This document shows, piece by piece, positions 8,004 through 16,560 of a stretch of 48,193 nucleotides of DNA. The position numbers and the translations under genes are program-made. The number at the start of each line of letters is the position of its first letter. Position 1 is the stretch's first letter. Source of the DNA: an uncultured Kiloniellales bacterium (GTDB lineage: Bacteria > Pseudomonadota > Alphaproteobacteria > Kiloniellales > JAKSDN01); assembly GCA_947258885.1 (NCBI GenBank), contig CAMYKD010000050.1, positions 12,879 through 61,071 of the forward strand, read 5' to 3'. The notes below the pieces were generated by a model. That model did no database searches, was not told the origin of the DNA, and worked only from the letters and a program-made list of their open reading frames with translations.

Positions 8004-9005
8004 TCAGCCGCCGGTCACGCTCATATGGCGCGACGTCGCCGGCCGTCCGCGGCGCCGGTCGATGACGAAATCGTGCCCCTTGGGCTTGCGCCCGATGGCC
8101 TCGCCGATCGCGCTGTCCAGCAGGGCGTCGTCGTCGCTCATCCTGAGCGGCGCGCGCAGGTCGGCGGCGTCCTCCTGGCCCAGGCACATGTAGAGCGTTC
8201 CGGTGCAGGTCAGCCGCACCCGGTTGCAGCTTTCGCAGAAGTTATGGGTCATCGGCGTGATGAAGCCGATGCGCTGGCCGGTCTCGCGCAGGTCGACGTA
8301 GCGGGCCGGCCCGCCGGTCCGGTGCCCGCTCTCCTCGAGCGTCCAGCGTTCCGCCAAGCGCGCGCGCACCATGGAAAGCGGCAGGTACTGGTCGAGCCGG
8401 TCCTCGCCGCCGATGTCGCCCATCGGCATGACCTCGATGAAGGTGAGGTCGAAGCCCTGCGCGCCGCACCAGGCCGCCAGGCGCTCGATCTCGTCGTCGT
8501 TGACGCCGCGCAGGGCGACGGTGTTGATCTTGACCCCGAGGCCCGCGGCCTTGGCCGCGTCGAGGCCGTCCATGACCTGGTCGAACCGCCCCCAGCGGGT
8601 GATCGCCGCGAACTTGTGCGGGTCCAGGGTGTCGAGCGAGACGTTGACCCGATTGACGCCCAGACCGGCCAGCTCCTCCGCGTAGCGTGCGAGCTGGCTG
8701 CCGTTGGTGGTCAGTGTCAACTCGTCCAGCGCGCCGCTCTTCAGGTGGCGCGACAGGCTGCGGAACAGGCTCATGATGTTGCGCCGGACCAAGGGCTCGC
8801 CGCCGGTCATGCGCAGCTTCCGGACGCCCTGGCGCACGAACGCGCTGCACAGGCGGTCGAGTTCCTCCAGGCTGAGGATGTCGGCCTTGGGCAGGAAGGT
8901 CATGTCTTCCGACATGCAGTAGACGCAGCGGAAGTCGCAGCGGTCCGTCACGGACACCCTGAGATAGGTGATCGCCCGTCCATAGGGATCGATCATCGCC
9001 GCCAT
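8004..9005 (-). CDS. moaA: GTP 3',8-cyclase (molybdenum cofactor biosynthesis)
   Basis: 333 residues. The radical-SAM cluster motif CxxxCxxC is at Cys23, Cys27 and Cys30; the SAM GGEP motif is at 68-71. The second 4Fe-4S cluster is held by Cys257, Cys260 and Cys274 (CxxC then a 13-residue gap). The protein ends in the Gly-Gly tail (RHMSVTGG) needed by MoaA. It converts GTP to 3',8-cyclo-GTP, the first step of molybdopterin synthesis, in the cytoplasm. The start used gives [10 protein letters not shown]; the second Met (residue 4) is an equally possible start. Its presence fits the molybdenum/tungsten genes farther right, although it is not contiguous with them. msrA follows directly. Confidence 0.95.
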   Translation of the reverse strand: MAAMIDPYGRAITYLRVSVTDRCDFRCVYCMSEDMTFLPKADILSLEELDRLCSAFVRQGVRKLRMTGGEPLVRRNIMSLFRSLSRHLKSGALDELTLTTNGSQLARYAEELAGLGVNRVNVSLDTLDPHKFAAITRWGRFDQVMDGLDAAKAAGLGVKINTVALRGVNDDEIERLAAWCGAQGFDLTFIEVMPMGDIGGEDRLDQYLPLSMVRARLAERWTLEESGHRTGGPARYVDLRETGQRIGFITPMTHNFCESCNRVRLTCTGTLYMCLGQEDAADLRAPLRMSDDDALLDSAIGEAIGRKPKGHDFVIDRRRGRPATSRHMSVTGG

Positions 9006-9163
9006 ACGCCCCCTCCAGCCTCTTCTTGTTCTGCCGAATTCTTGTACCAGATACGCAGTCTAAGCGCAAATTCCGGCGATTTCGCCCCTAAGATTCCTGT
9101 GGCGACCCAGGCCCCGCCGGACCCCCGTTGGCAAGGCCGGCGCCGGAGTCTAGCCTTGGCGCC

Positions 9164-9496
9164 ATGAACAGGCACCCCCCTTTCCGGCCGGAGCGGCCCG
9201 AATCCTCTCTGGACCGGCCCGCCGCACGCCTGGTCGCGTTCGGCATCGTCGCCCTGGTGATCGCCACCCTGGGCTACATCCACTGGGACGACGTCTTTCC
9301 GGGCGACGCCGCGACGGCGGCGGCCGACGACCCCGCCGCGCCCTGCATCGCCCAACGGACGGCGGATATCGAGGCGCTGCGCGCCGAGGGCACGTTCAGC
9401 GCCGAGCAGGCCAGCCTGTTCAAGACCCGCGCCGAGGCGCTCTGCCGCGCCCAGGCCGAGCAGACCGGCGCCCCGCCACCCCTACCGCAGCAGTAA
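9164..9496 (+). CDS. Small membrane-anchored protein of unknown function
   Basis: 110 residues from the ATG at 9164 (an upstream in-frame TTG at 9128 would add 12 residues, but has no better ribosome site). A polar Pro/Arg-rich N-terminus is followed by one membrane segment, LVAFGIVALVIATLGYIHW (about residues 25-43). Then comes a periplasmic-looking tail with two Cys (PCIAQRTADIEALRAEGTFS and EALCRAQAEQ) and a Pro-rich end. The tail looks helical. No family recognised. It is divergent from moaA and convergent with the NlpC/P60 gene six bases away. Confidence 0.6.
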   Translation: MNRHPPFRPERPESSLDRPAARLVAFGIVALVIATLGYIHWDDVFPGDAATAAADDPAAPCIAQRTADIEALRAEGTFSAEQASLFKTRAEALCRAQAEQTGAPPPLPQQ

Positions 9497-9502
9497 TCCC
9501 AC

Positions 9503-10360
9503 TCACACGATCGCCGGCCGGCGCAGGGCGGTGATGCCCCGGCCGGTCAACCGCTCGGCGCGGGCAACCAGATCGGCCAGCGGCTCGATCGCGACGAGCA
9601 TATCGTGGGCCGTCGCGTGCAGGATGCGCCAGCCGTCGAGCGCGATGGCGACGTGGCGCGAAAAGAATACGAGGTCTCCGCGCTCGGGCGGGGCATCGGC
9701 CGGCCGGGTTTCGCCGAGGCTTTTGCCCTGCATGTCGCTGTCGCGCGGACAGGGCTGACCGGCGCGGTTGAGCGCCACCTGGACCAGGGCGGAGCAGTCC
9801 AGGCCCAGGCTCGTCTTGCCGCCCCAGAGATAGGGCGTCCCCAGGAACTCGGTCGCCGTGGCCACATAGTCCGGGGCCGGCTCGTCGAGCGGGGCCAGAT
9901 GGCGGCGGTAGACCCAGCCGCCGCCGGCAAGCGCGCAGAAATCCGCCGTCTCGCCGGTCACCGCGACGGTTCCCGAAAGGCCGAGCATGTCGCGCGGCGG
10001 CGCCTTCATATCCGGCTCCGGGTAGACGAAGCTGCGCAGCACCTTGACGACGTGGCTGGGCTGGCGCACCTCGGCCGAGAGCGCCGCGGCCGGCGTGTAG
10101 CCGACATAGCCGTCGGTCTGGTTCCGGACCCAGGCCCAGCCGTCGGCCTCGTCGTAGACCGTGACCACCTCGCCGCCCAGCAACTGGCTGGTGAGCTCGG
10201 CCCCGGCCGCGGGCGCGCGCCGCAGTTCGGCCACGCCGTGTTTGACCTGCCGGCAGGTGCCCGAGACAAAGCGCGCCGCGTCGACGCGGCCTTTCAGCCC
10301 CGCGGCCGCAAGATCGGGACGGTAGGCATTGAGACGCGGGTCCAGCCGGTCGTCGGTCAT
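9503..10360 (-). CDS. NlpC/P60-family hydrolase with SH3-like domains
   Basis: 285 residues. Two SH3-like regions (about residues 43-95 and 96-160: VVTVYDEADGWAWVRN, DGYVGYTPAAAL, GGGWVYRRHLAPL) precede an NlpC/P60 catalytic domain. The catalytic residues are Cys189 in LGLDCSALVQ, His236 in RHVAIAL and His248 in RILHATAHD. GTPYLWGG just before the Cys is the family's usual sequence. Such enzymes cut cell-wall peptides, typically gamma-D-Glu-diamino acid bonds. No signal peptide is visible, so recycling of cell-wall peptides in the cytoplasm is as likely as export. It lies six bases after the end of the GST gene, so the pair is probably an operon. Confidence 0.88.
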   Translation of the reverse strand: MTDDRLDPRLNAYRPDLAAAGLKGRVDAARFVSGTCRQVKHGVAELRRAPAAGAELTSQLLGGEVVTVYDEADGWAWVRNQTDGYVGYTPAAALSAEVRQPSHVVKVLRSFVYPEPDMKAPPRDMLGLSGTVAVTGETADFCALAGGGWVYRRHLAPLDEPAPDYVATATEFLGTPYLWGGKTSLGLDCSALVQVALNRAGQPCPRDSDMQGKSLGETRPADAPPERGDLVFFSRHVAIALDGWRILHATAHDMLVAIEPLADLVARAERLTGRGITALRRPAIV

Positions 10361-10366
10361 CCGCGG

Positions 10367-11008
10367 TCATCCCAGGAACGAGCGCGTTTTCTCCATGCTG
10401 GTCCGGGCGGCGACTTCCGCCCACCAGCGCTCCAAGCCGGGACACCCGGCCATGAGATCCCTCCCCTCCGGCGTCTGCAGGAAATACGCGAACATGGGCG
10501 CCGCGTGGAGGTCGGCCAGACTAATATCCTCACCGGTTAAGAAAGTCTTTTCGCCGAGCAGATCCTCCAGCGCGGCGAGGCAGGTGGCGGCTTTGCCGAG
10601 CGCCGAGGCCACCCGGCCCTCGTCCGGTGCTTGACCCCTGCGGGGCGCCATGACGCGCTCCACGAAGACGGTCCGCACCATGGGGCGGTAACCGTAGTTG
10701 TCGATGATGCCGATGACCTGGTTCATTCGCGCGCGCGCCGCGGTCCCGGCCGGCTGCAGGGGCGGCCCGGGAAAGGCCTCGTCGACATAGCGCGTGATCG
10801 CTCCGGTCTCGTAGAGCGAGAAGCCCTCTTGCTCGAAGGCGGGCACCAGCCCGAAGGGGTGGCGCGCCAGATAGCCGGCCGGCAGCTCGTAGTCGCCCAG
10901 GATGTCGAACTCGACGAGACGGTAGGCGACGCCCTTCTCCTCGAGCGCCAGGCGCGCGGCACGGACATAAACGCTGTAGGCCGGTCCATAGAGCACGGGA
11001 CCTGCCAT
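10367..11008 (-). CDS. Glutathione S-transferase family protein
   Basis: 213 residues. The N-terminal thioredoxin-like domain (about 1-80) includes YSVYVRAARLALEEKGV, then HPFGLVPAFEQEGFSLYETGAITRYVDE with the cis-Pro (VPAF) and the glutathione gamma-glutamyl-binding ET pair. The C-terminal helical domain follows (about 90-205), with GEDISLADLHAAPMFAYF, the usual N-capping region of the GST fold. A Tyr/Ser near the N-terminus (YGPAYSVYVR) may be the catalytic residue. Substrate unknown. Located between the 4Fe-4S protein and the NlpC/P60 gene on the same strand. Confidence 0.88.
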   Translation of the reverse strand: MAGPVLYGPAYSVYVRAARLALEEKGVAYRLVEFDILGDYELPAGYLARHPFGLVPAFEQEGFSLYETGAITRYVDEAFPGPPLQPAGTAARARMNQVIGIIDNYGYRPMVRTVFVERVMAPRRGQAPDEGRVASALGKAATCLAALEDLLGEKTFLTGEDISLADLHAAPMFAYFLQTPEGRDLMAGCPGLERWWAEVAARTSMEKTRSFLG

Positions 11009-11035
11009 TCGGATGCCTTTCCGATGCCTCGGCGC

Positions 11036-13106
11036 TCAGGCGTTCTCGTCGCCGGAGTCGCCGCCCGTCTGCGCCCGTTCCTCGAGCAGCTTGGCGCGGG
11101 CCTCCTCGATCTCGCGCTCGCGCAGGTCGTCGTCCGTCGTGCGCATCGCCGGCCGCGGCGGGCCGGCCATGGGATGGTCCGTCCGGTCGAACTGGACCAC
11201 CACGCGGCAGTCGTCGCACATCATGAGCCGTTCGGCCTGGTCGCCGGCATCGAACATCCAGTGTTTGCCGGCGAGCTGGTCGGCGATGCGCTCGATCGTG
11301 CGCTGGACGCCGAAGGGCTTGCCGCAGCGGATGCAGTGGAACGGCGGCTCCTCGCACAACTTGACCGCGCCGCGCGCCTCCTCCGTGAAGTTGAGCCGGG
11401 GCTCGAGCGCGATCACGCCCTCCGGACAGGTGGTCTTGCACAGGCCGCACTGGACGCAGGCCTCCTCGTTGAAGCCGAGCCAGGGACGGGCCTCGTCGTC
11501 GCGCAGCGCGCCGGTCGGGCAGGCGCCGACGCAGGCCAGACACAGGGTGCAGCCGGCGGTCTCGACGGTCACCGCGCCGAAAGGCGCGCCGGGCGGCAGC
11601 GGCAGGACATCGAGCGGCCGGGGCGCCGCACCGTGCAAGTGCCTGAGCGCCAGCAGGCTGCGCCCGCGCTTGCCGCCCAGGGGCAGGAAGCTGCCCGCGG
11701 GGGCCGGCGGGCCGGGCGCGAAGTCCCAAAGCGCCTGCTCGACCTGTGCCGGGTCGGGCCCGTCCAGCAGGACGAGCCGCCCGCCGCCGTAACCCAGGCC
11801 GTCCATGACCGCCTCGGCCAGGCCGATCTGCTGGGCCAGGCCGGAAAGCTCGCCGGCCTTCTCCGGGCCGGCCAGGACCACGATACCCGCGGCGCCGTAG
11901 GCGAAGGCCATGGCGAGGAAATCGAGGCCGACCTGGGTCACCTCGTTGACCGCGAAGGGCAGGGCCCGGCCCGGCAGGCCGCGCCCGGCGCGCGCCGTCA
12001 TGGCGATCATCTCGGCCCCGTGACGCGGGTCGTGCAGCAGCAGAACCGCGTCCTTTCCGCCAGCCTCGCGGTAGGCGGTCAGGAGCGTGCGCAGCCGCTG
12101 GAACAGGCCATCGCCGCCCGGCAGCTGGTAGGCCGCCGCGCCGGTCGGGCAGACGCTGGCGCAGGCGCCGCAGCCGCCGCAGAGCACGGGATCGATCGCC
12201 ACCGTGTCGCCCGCCGGCGTGATCGCCGAGGCGGGGCAGACGTCGAGGCAGCGGGTGCAGCCGGTCTTGCGGCTGCGCGAATGGGCGCAGATGCCGGCGT
12301 CGTAATGGACGTAGAGCGGCTTTTCGAACTCGCCCACCATGTCGGCGATGTCGAAGAGCGCCTTCTGCACCGCGGCCGGGTTGCCCGGGTCGGGCCGGAA
12401 ATAGCCGTCGCGCTTCTCGTGCGCGGGGAACAGCGGCGCGCCGCCGGTCAGGTCCAGGATCAGGTCGCATTCCGAGAAGGCGTCGTTCTTGGGTGCCTCG
12501 AAGACGAAGGCGGGCCGCGAGGACGGTGCCGCCGGCGCGTAGCCGTCGACGGTGACGGCGAACTTGCCGAGGTGACCCTCGGCGCGCACGACGGTGCCCT
12601 TGAAGACCGGCACGTCCATGAACCGGGGCGGCAGGACCTCGCCCGGCTCGCTCAAGAGCACCGTGACCTCGAGCCGGCCGGCGAGCTGCTTGGCCGCCTC
12701 GATCGCCCGCTCGTCCCGGCCGACCACCAGGCAGACGCCGCCGGACTCGATCGTGATCGCCGGCGTCGGCTCCAGATCGAGCGTGGCCTCGGCGAGCAGC
12801 GCGGCGATCTTCGCCGTCGCGTCCGGGCCCGCGGCCTCTTCGGACCAGCCGGCGGTCTCGCGGATATTGGCGAAGGCGACCCGGGCTTCGGGCCTGTCTT
12901 CGGCGGCGACCTCCGCGAACAGCGGCGCCTCCTGCGTACAGGCCACCAGCACCGGTGCCTGACCCAGGACCGCGGCCTGGAAATTGCCGAGCTGGGAGTT
13001 CGCCGGTCGCCCCCGTCGCCCGGCAGGCCTTGGCCAGCTTGCCCTCGTCCAGCGGCATGCTGGTCTCGCAATTGCAGACGAGGAGCGTCTTGCCCTTCAG
13101 CTCCAT
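11036..13106 (-). CDS. Polyferredoxin-like 4Fe-4S protein, apparently interrupted by a frameshift
   Basis: About 690 residues if the frame is restored. The start (ATG 13106, MELKGKTLLVCNCETSMPL) reads in one frame for about 35 codons; from about 13,000 the homologous sequence (NSQLGNFQAAVLGQ, then LVACTQEAPLF) continues in the next frame to the stop at 11036. A single extra C in the CCCCC run at 13010-13014 explains the shift. Four cysteine clusters are visible: CTRCLDVCP, CGGCGACASVCP, CTLCLACVGACP and CVQCGLCKTTCP. A C-terminal CxxC pair (CIRC, CDDC) may hold another metal. This is an electron-transfer protein, probably serving a formate dehydrogenase or similar redox enzyme, judging from the Mo/W neighbours. 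Without frame repair, only a GTG-start product (from 12952) could be made. Confidence 0.75.
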
Positions 13107-13284
13107 GAAACGGTCTCTCCCCGGCGTGGCGCCGTTCGCCCCGTTGCGGCGCCGGCGCTCTGGTATACCACAAGTCCGGCGCCATACTAGCGGTCGGGCC
13201 GCCCGCGAGACGACCCCAAAATTCGTGCGGCCATCGCCGCGTCGCGGCGGTTATACTGCCCGCGCTGAACAGGCGAGGCGCCCG

Positions 13285-14166
13285 ATGCACGACTTCATGA
13301 CCACCAAGGAAGTCGCGGACTACCTGCGCATCAAGGAGCGGCGGGTCTACGAGCTGGTGCGCCGGCGCGCCATTCCCTGCACGCGGGTCACCGGCAAGTG
13401 GCTGTTCCCCAGGACGCTCATCGACGTCTGGCTGGCCGAGAGCGCGGCCGGGCAGGGGACGGCGCGGATCCAGGCGCCGCCGGTCGTCGCCGGCAGCCAC
13501 GACCCGCTGCTGGACTGGGCGGCCCGCGAGTCGGGCTGCGGCCTGGCGCTCCTGCCCGGCGGCAGCCTGGACGGCCTCAAGCGCTTCGCCGGGGGCGAGG
13601 CCCAGGTGGCCGGCCTGCACCTCTACGACGCCGAGACCGAGAGCTTCAACGTGCAGGCGGTCACCGGCACCCTGCCGCAGGCCGGCCTGGTGCTGATCGA
13701 ATGGGCCTGGCGCAGACAGGGCCTGGTGGTGGCGGCCGGCAATCCCAAGGGCCTCGCGGGCCTGAAGGACCTGGCGCGGGACGGGGTGACCGTGGCGCGC
13801 CGCCAGGAGGCGGCGGGCTCGCGGCTCCTGCTCGCCCAGCTGCTGGAGCGCGAGGGGCTCGGCCTCGAGGACCTGAGCTTCGCGGCCGAGACCGCGCACA
13901 GCGAGACCGACCTGGGCCTCGCGATTCTGGAGGGCCGGGCCGAGGCGGGCCTGGCCGTCGAGGCGGCGGCGCGCACGCTCAAGCTCGATTTCGTGCCCTT
14001 GATGCAAGAGCGCTACGACCTGCTGCTGCGCCGGCGCGACTACTTCGAGGCGCCGGTCCAGGCCCTGCTGGCCTTCGCCCGCGGCACGGCCTTCCGGACC
14101 CGGGCCCGGCAGATGGGCGGCTACGACGTCTCCGGCTTGGGCCGGGTCCACCTCAACGGCCCCTAA
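13285..14166 (+). CDS. HTH (excisionase-type) plus PBP-like domain regulator, probably of Mo/W metabolism
   Basis: 293 residues. An N-terminal excisionase/MerR-like helix-turn-helix (about residues 4-53: MTTKEVADYLRIKERRVYEL, then TGKWLFPRTLIDVWL) is joined to a periplasmic-binding-protein-like sensor (about 70-290, with LLPGGSLDGLKRFAGGEAQVAGLHLYD and NPKGLAGLKDLARDGVTVARRQEAAGSR). This two-part design is found in one-component regulators of molybdate or tungstate uptake and molybdoenzyme genes. The location, between the 4Fe-4S protein and the tup/fdhD/mobA block, fits such a role; the ligand is inferred. It is divergent from the 4Fe-4S gene (178 bases apart). ATG 13285 was chosen because the fold begins there; the frame is open farther upstream. 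Confidence 0.84.
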   Translation: MHDFMTTKEVADYLRIKERRVYELVRRRAIPCTRVTGKWLFPRTLIDVWLAESAAGQGTARIQAPPVVAGSHDPLLDWAARESGCGLALLPGGSLDGLKRFAGGEAQVAGLHLYDAETESFNVQAVTGTLPQAGLVLIEWAWRRQGLVVAAGNPKGLAGLKDLARDGVTVARRQEAAGSRLLLAQLLEREGLGLEDLSFAAETAHSETDLGLAILEGRAEAGLAVEAAARTLKLDFVPLMQERYDLLLRRRDYFEAPVQALLAFARGTAFRTRARQMGGYDVSGLGRVHLNGP

Positions 14167-14298
14167 CCCCGGCCCCCGCTTTGCTTGCGGGCTTTGCTAT
14201 GGACTCCGGCCGGGTTCTGTACCATTTATGTTAGATCCAATGGATGGCGGGAAACGCCACCTGGAGAGAGGCCACGTTCAAGGCAGGGAGCCGGAACG

Positions 14299-15387
14299 AT
14301 GGGAGTGCGTTACATGCTTCAAGGCCGCGTCCCGGCGCGGAGCCTTTGCCGTGCGGGTGGGGTTCTGTTCGCTCTGGCCGTAATCGTCTCGGCATCGGCC
14401 GGCCCGGCTTCGGCCGCGGTCCGGATTGGCTCGACCTCGATCGTCGTCGAGAGTGTGACGGGCACGGTCGAGGATCGGTTCCGCGAGCTCGCGCTGCGGG
14501 ACGAGGTCTATCAGAACGAGGTCATCGAGACCGCGGCGTTCAGCGCTTCCGTCATCGTGTTCCGGGACGGCTCGAAGCTGTCGCTCGGCCCGCATGCGCG
14601 CATGACGCTGGACCGCTTCGTCTACGACCCGGACAAGGGGACGGGCACCTTCGTGGTGAACATCGTCGAGGGCGCGTTCCGCTTTGCCACCGGCCAGATC
14701 AGCAAGCTGGGCGGCGCGAACTACGAGATCCGCACGCCGACGGCGGTCATGGGCATACGCGGCACCCTGCTGTCCGGATTCATCGCACCGGACGGAACGA
14801 CCGCGGCAATTCTCGATTCGCAGAGCCTGATCACGGTGACCGGCCGCGCCGGACAGACGGTGAACCTGGACGCCAGCGGCCTCGCCACGGTCGTCGGCCG
14901 CGACGGCGCCTTGACGGCCCCGGGCCGGCCGCCGAGCTGGGCGCTCGCCCGACTGCAAGAGCTCGACAGCTTGCTGGGCGTGACGGACTATCCGCCGGAC
15001 CAACTCGAGGTGGAGGATACGGGGGAGGCCGACGCGGGCCGGGAGGGCCTGGCTGTCGGGCTTGGTCAGGGTGGTGGTCCCGGTAGCGGTCCCGGTGGCG
15101 GGTCTGGCGGCGGCTCGAGCGGTGGCTCCGGTGGCGGCTCGGGCGGCGGGTCCGGCGGCGGCTCGAGCGGTGGCTCCGGTGGCGGCTCGGGTGGCGGCTC
15201 GGGCGGCGGCTCGAGCGGTGGCTCCGGTGGCGGCTCGGGCGGCGGGTCTGGCGGCGGCTCCGGTGGCGGCCCGGGCGGCGGCAGAGCCAGATACGGCGCC
15301 GGCACCAATACGGTTCTTGCCCGGCTCGGCCTTGAGTTGCCCGCCGAGTACCAGGCGCCGGCGCTTGTTACATTGAGCCAGGCCTGA
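14299..15387 (+). CDS. Exported FecR-domain protein with C-terminal Gly/Ser repeat
   Basis: 362 residues from ATG 14299 (GGGAG about 10 bases upstream). Signal peptide: basic start, GGVLFALAVIVSASAGPASA. A FecR domain follows (about residues 38-215): DEVYQNEVIETAAFSASVIV, DGSKLSLGPHARMTLDRFVY, then VEGAFRFATG and TPTAVMGIRGT, the last being the hallmark of the secreted FecR-like family. A linker leads to a long Gly/Ser tract (about 255-330) and a short end with LARLGLELPAEYQAPA. Members of this type bind peptidoglycan or polysaccharide or serve as surface-protein scaffolds, unlike the inner-membrane anti-sigma FecR. It is probably a single-gene transcript. Confidence 0.82.
   Translation: MGVRYMLQGRVPARSLCRAGGVLFALAVIVSASAGPASAAVRIGSTSIVVESVTGTVEDRFRELALRDEVYQNEVIETAAFSASVIVFRDGSKLSLGPHARMTLDRFVYDPDKGTGTFVVNIVEGAFRFATGQISKLGGANYEIRTPTAVMGIRGTLLSGFIAPDGTTAAILDSQSLITVTGRAGQTVNLDASGLATVVGRDGALTAPGRPPSWALARLQELDSLLGVTDYPPDQLEVEDTGEADAGREGLAVGLGQGGGPGSGPGGGSGGGSSGGSGGGSGGGSGGGSSGGSGGGSGGGSGGGSSGGSGGGSGGGSGGGSGGGPGGGRARYGAGTNTVLARLGLELPAEYQAPALVTLSQA
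15115..15258 (+). repeat. Three tandem 48-base units coding for a Gly/Ser repeat
   Basis: Units begin at 15115, 15163 and 15211 (each starting TCGAGC). All encode the same 16-residue unit, SSGGSGGGSGGGSGGG. Imperfect Gly/Ser repeats flank them, so the low-complexity tract extends from about 15070 to 15285. Copy number could vary by slippage. Confidence 0.9.
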
Positions 15388-15450
15388 GCCGCTCTGGCGG
15401 CAGCATGTCTTCGAGGGACTCGCGACGGAACGGATGAACCGCCCGGAGTT

Positions 15451-16455
15451 TCAGCCCCCGGTCGTGAGCACGGCCGCACCCTGCAGGCGGCCCTCGCGCA
15501 GGCGGGCCAGCGCGTCGTCGGCCTGCTCCAGGGGTAGTATCTCGACCGTGGTCTCGACAGGCACCTTCGGGGCGAGCGCGAGGAACTCCTCGCCGTCTTG
15601 TCGCGTCAGGTTGGCGACCGAGACGACCTTGCGCTCGCGCCACAGGATCTCGTAGGGGAAGCTCGGGATATCCGACATGTGGATGCCGGCGCAGACCACC
15701 GTGCCGCCGGGCGACACGGCGCGGAGCGCCGCCGGCACCAGCGCCCCAACCGGCGCATAGAGGATCGCCGCGTCCAGCTCTTCCGGCGGCGCCTCGTCCG
15801 AATCGCCGGCCCAGGCGGCGCCGAGCTCGAGCGCGAAGGCCTTGGCCGCCTCGTCTCCGGGCCGCACGAAGGCGAAGACCCGCCGGCCCTGATGACGCGC
15901 CACCTGGGCGACGATGTGCGCCGCCGCGCCGAAGCCGTAGAGCCCGACGCTTTCCGCCTCGCCGGCCATCCTGAGCGAGCGGTAGCCGATCAGCCCGGCG
16001 CAGAGCAGCGGCGCCGCCTCGGCGTCGCTTAGGCCCTCCCCCAGGGGAAAGCAGTAGCGCTGGTCGGCCACCAGATAGTCCGCGTAGCCGCCGTCCAGCG
16101 TATAGCCGGTGAAACGCGCGCTCTCGCAGAGGTTCTCCTTGCCGGCCGTGCAGAAGCGGCAGTCCCCGCAGGTCCAGCCGAGCCAGGGCACGCCCACCCG
16201 CGCGCCCTCGGCAAAGCGCGCGACGCCCTTGCCCAGCGCCGCGACGCGCCCGACCACCTCGTGCCCCGGCACGATCGGCAGCTTGGACTCGCTCAGCTCG
16301 CCGTCGACCACGTGCAGGTCGGTCCGGCAGACCCCGCAGGCCGAAACCCGCACCAGCGCCTGCCCCTCGCCCGGCGCCGGCACGGGCCGCTCTTCCAGCC
16401 TGAGCGGCCGGCGGGGCGCATCCAGGACCATGGCGCGCATGGTGGCGGAGGGCAT
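15451..16455 (-). CDS. Zinc-dependent alcohol dehydrogenase (MDR family)
   Basis: 334 residues from ATG 16455, which has GAAGGAG six bases upstream; a TTG farther up is less likely. Catalytic zinc ligands: Cys43 (GVCRTDLH), His65-Glu66 (GHE). Structural zinc: Cys96, Cys99, Cys102 and Cys110. The Rossmann motif GLYGFGAAAH lies near residue 170. The sequence (LCAGLIGYRSLRMAG, GIHMSDIPSFPYEILW) matches a bacterial group of NAD(P)-dependent alcohol/aldehyde dehydrogenases with broad substrates. Converts an alcohol to its aldehyde in the cytoplasm; the physiological substrate is unknown. It is 105 bases downstream of the PLP enzyme on the same strand and ends 63 bases from the convergent FecR gene. 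Confidence 0.9.
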   Translation of the reverse strand: MPSATMRAMVLDAPRRPLRLEERPVPAPGEGQALVRVSACGVCRTDLHVVDGELSESKLPIVPGHEVVGRVAALGKGVARFAEGARVGVPWLGWTCGDCRFCTAGKENLCESARFTGYTLDGGYADYLVADQRYCFPLGEGLSDAEAAPLLCAGLIGYRSLRMAGEAESVGLYGFGAAAHIVAQVARHQGRRVFAFVRPGDEAAKAFALELGAAWAGDSDEAPPEELDAAILYAPVGALVPAALRAVSPGGTVVCAGIHMSDIPSFPYEILWRERKVVSVANLTRQDGEEFLALAPKVPVETTVEILPLEQADDALARLREGRLQGAAVLTTGG

Positions 16456-16560
16456 AGCGGCTCCTTCGGCCAATCGGCCACGACAGACACTATGACATAT
16501 GGCAGGGCGTAAGGGGCTTGGCGCGTCGGCACTTTGGCTGCGTCGGTTCGGACAAGGTTT

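Noticed and set aside
9006-9163. Moco riboswitch upstream of moaA
   Set aside because: I could not identify the conserved stems in this short GC-rich leader; a covariance-model search would be decisive.
10530-13106. 858-codon minus-strand frame containing the 4Fe-4S gene start
   Set aside because: Only the first 35 codons match protein sequence; beyond the frameshift it is a shadow of the true frame and of the GST gene.
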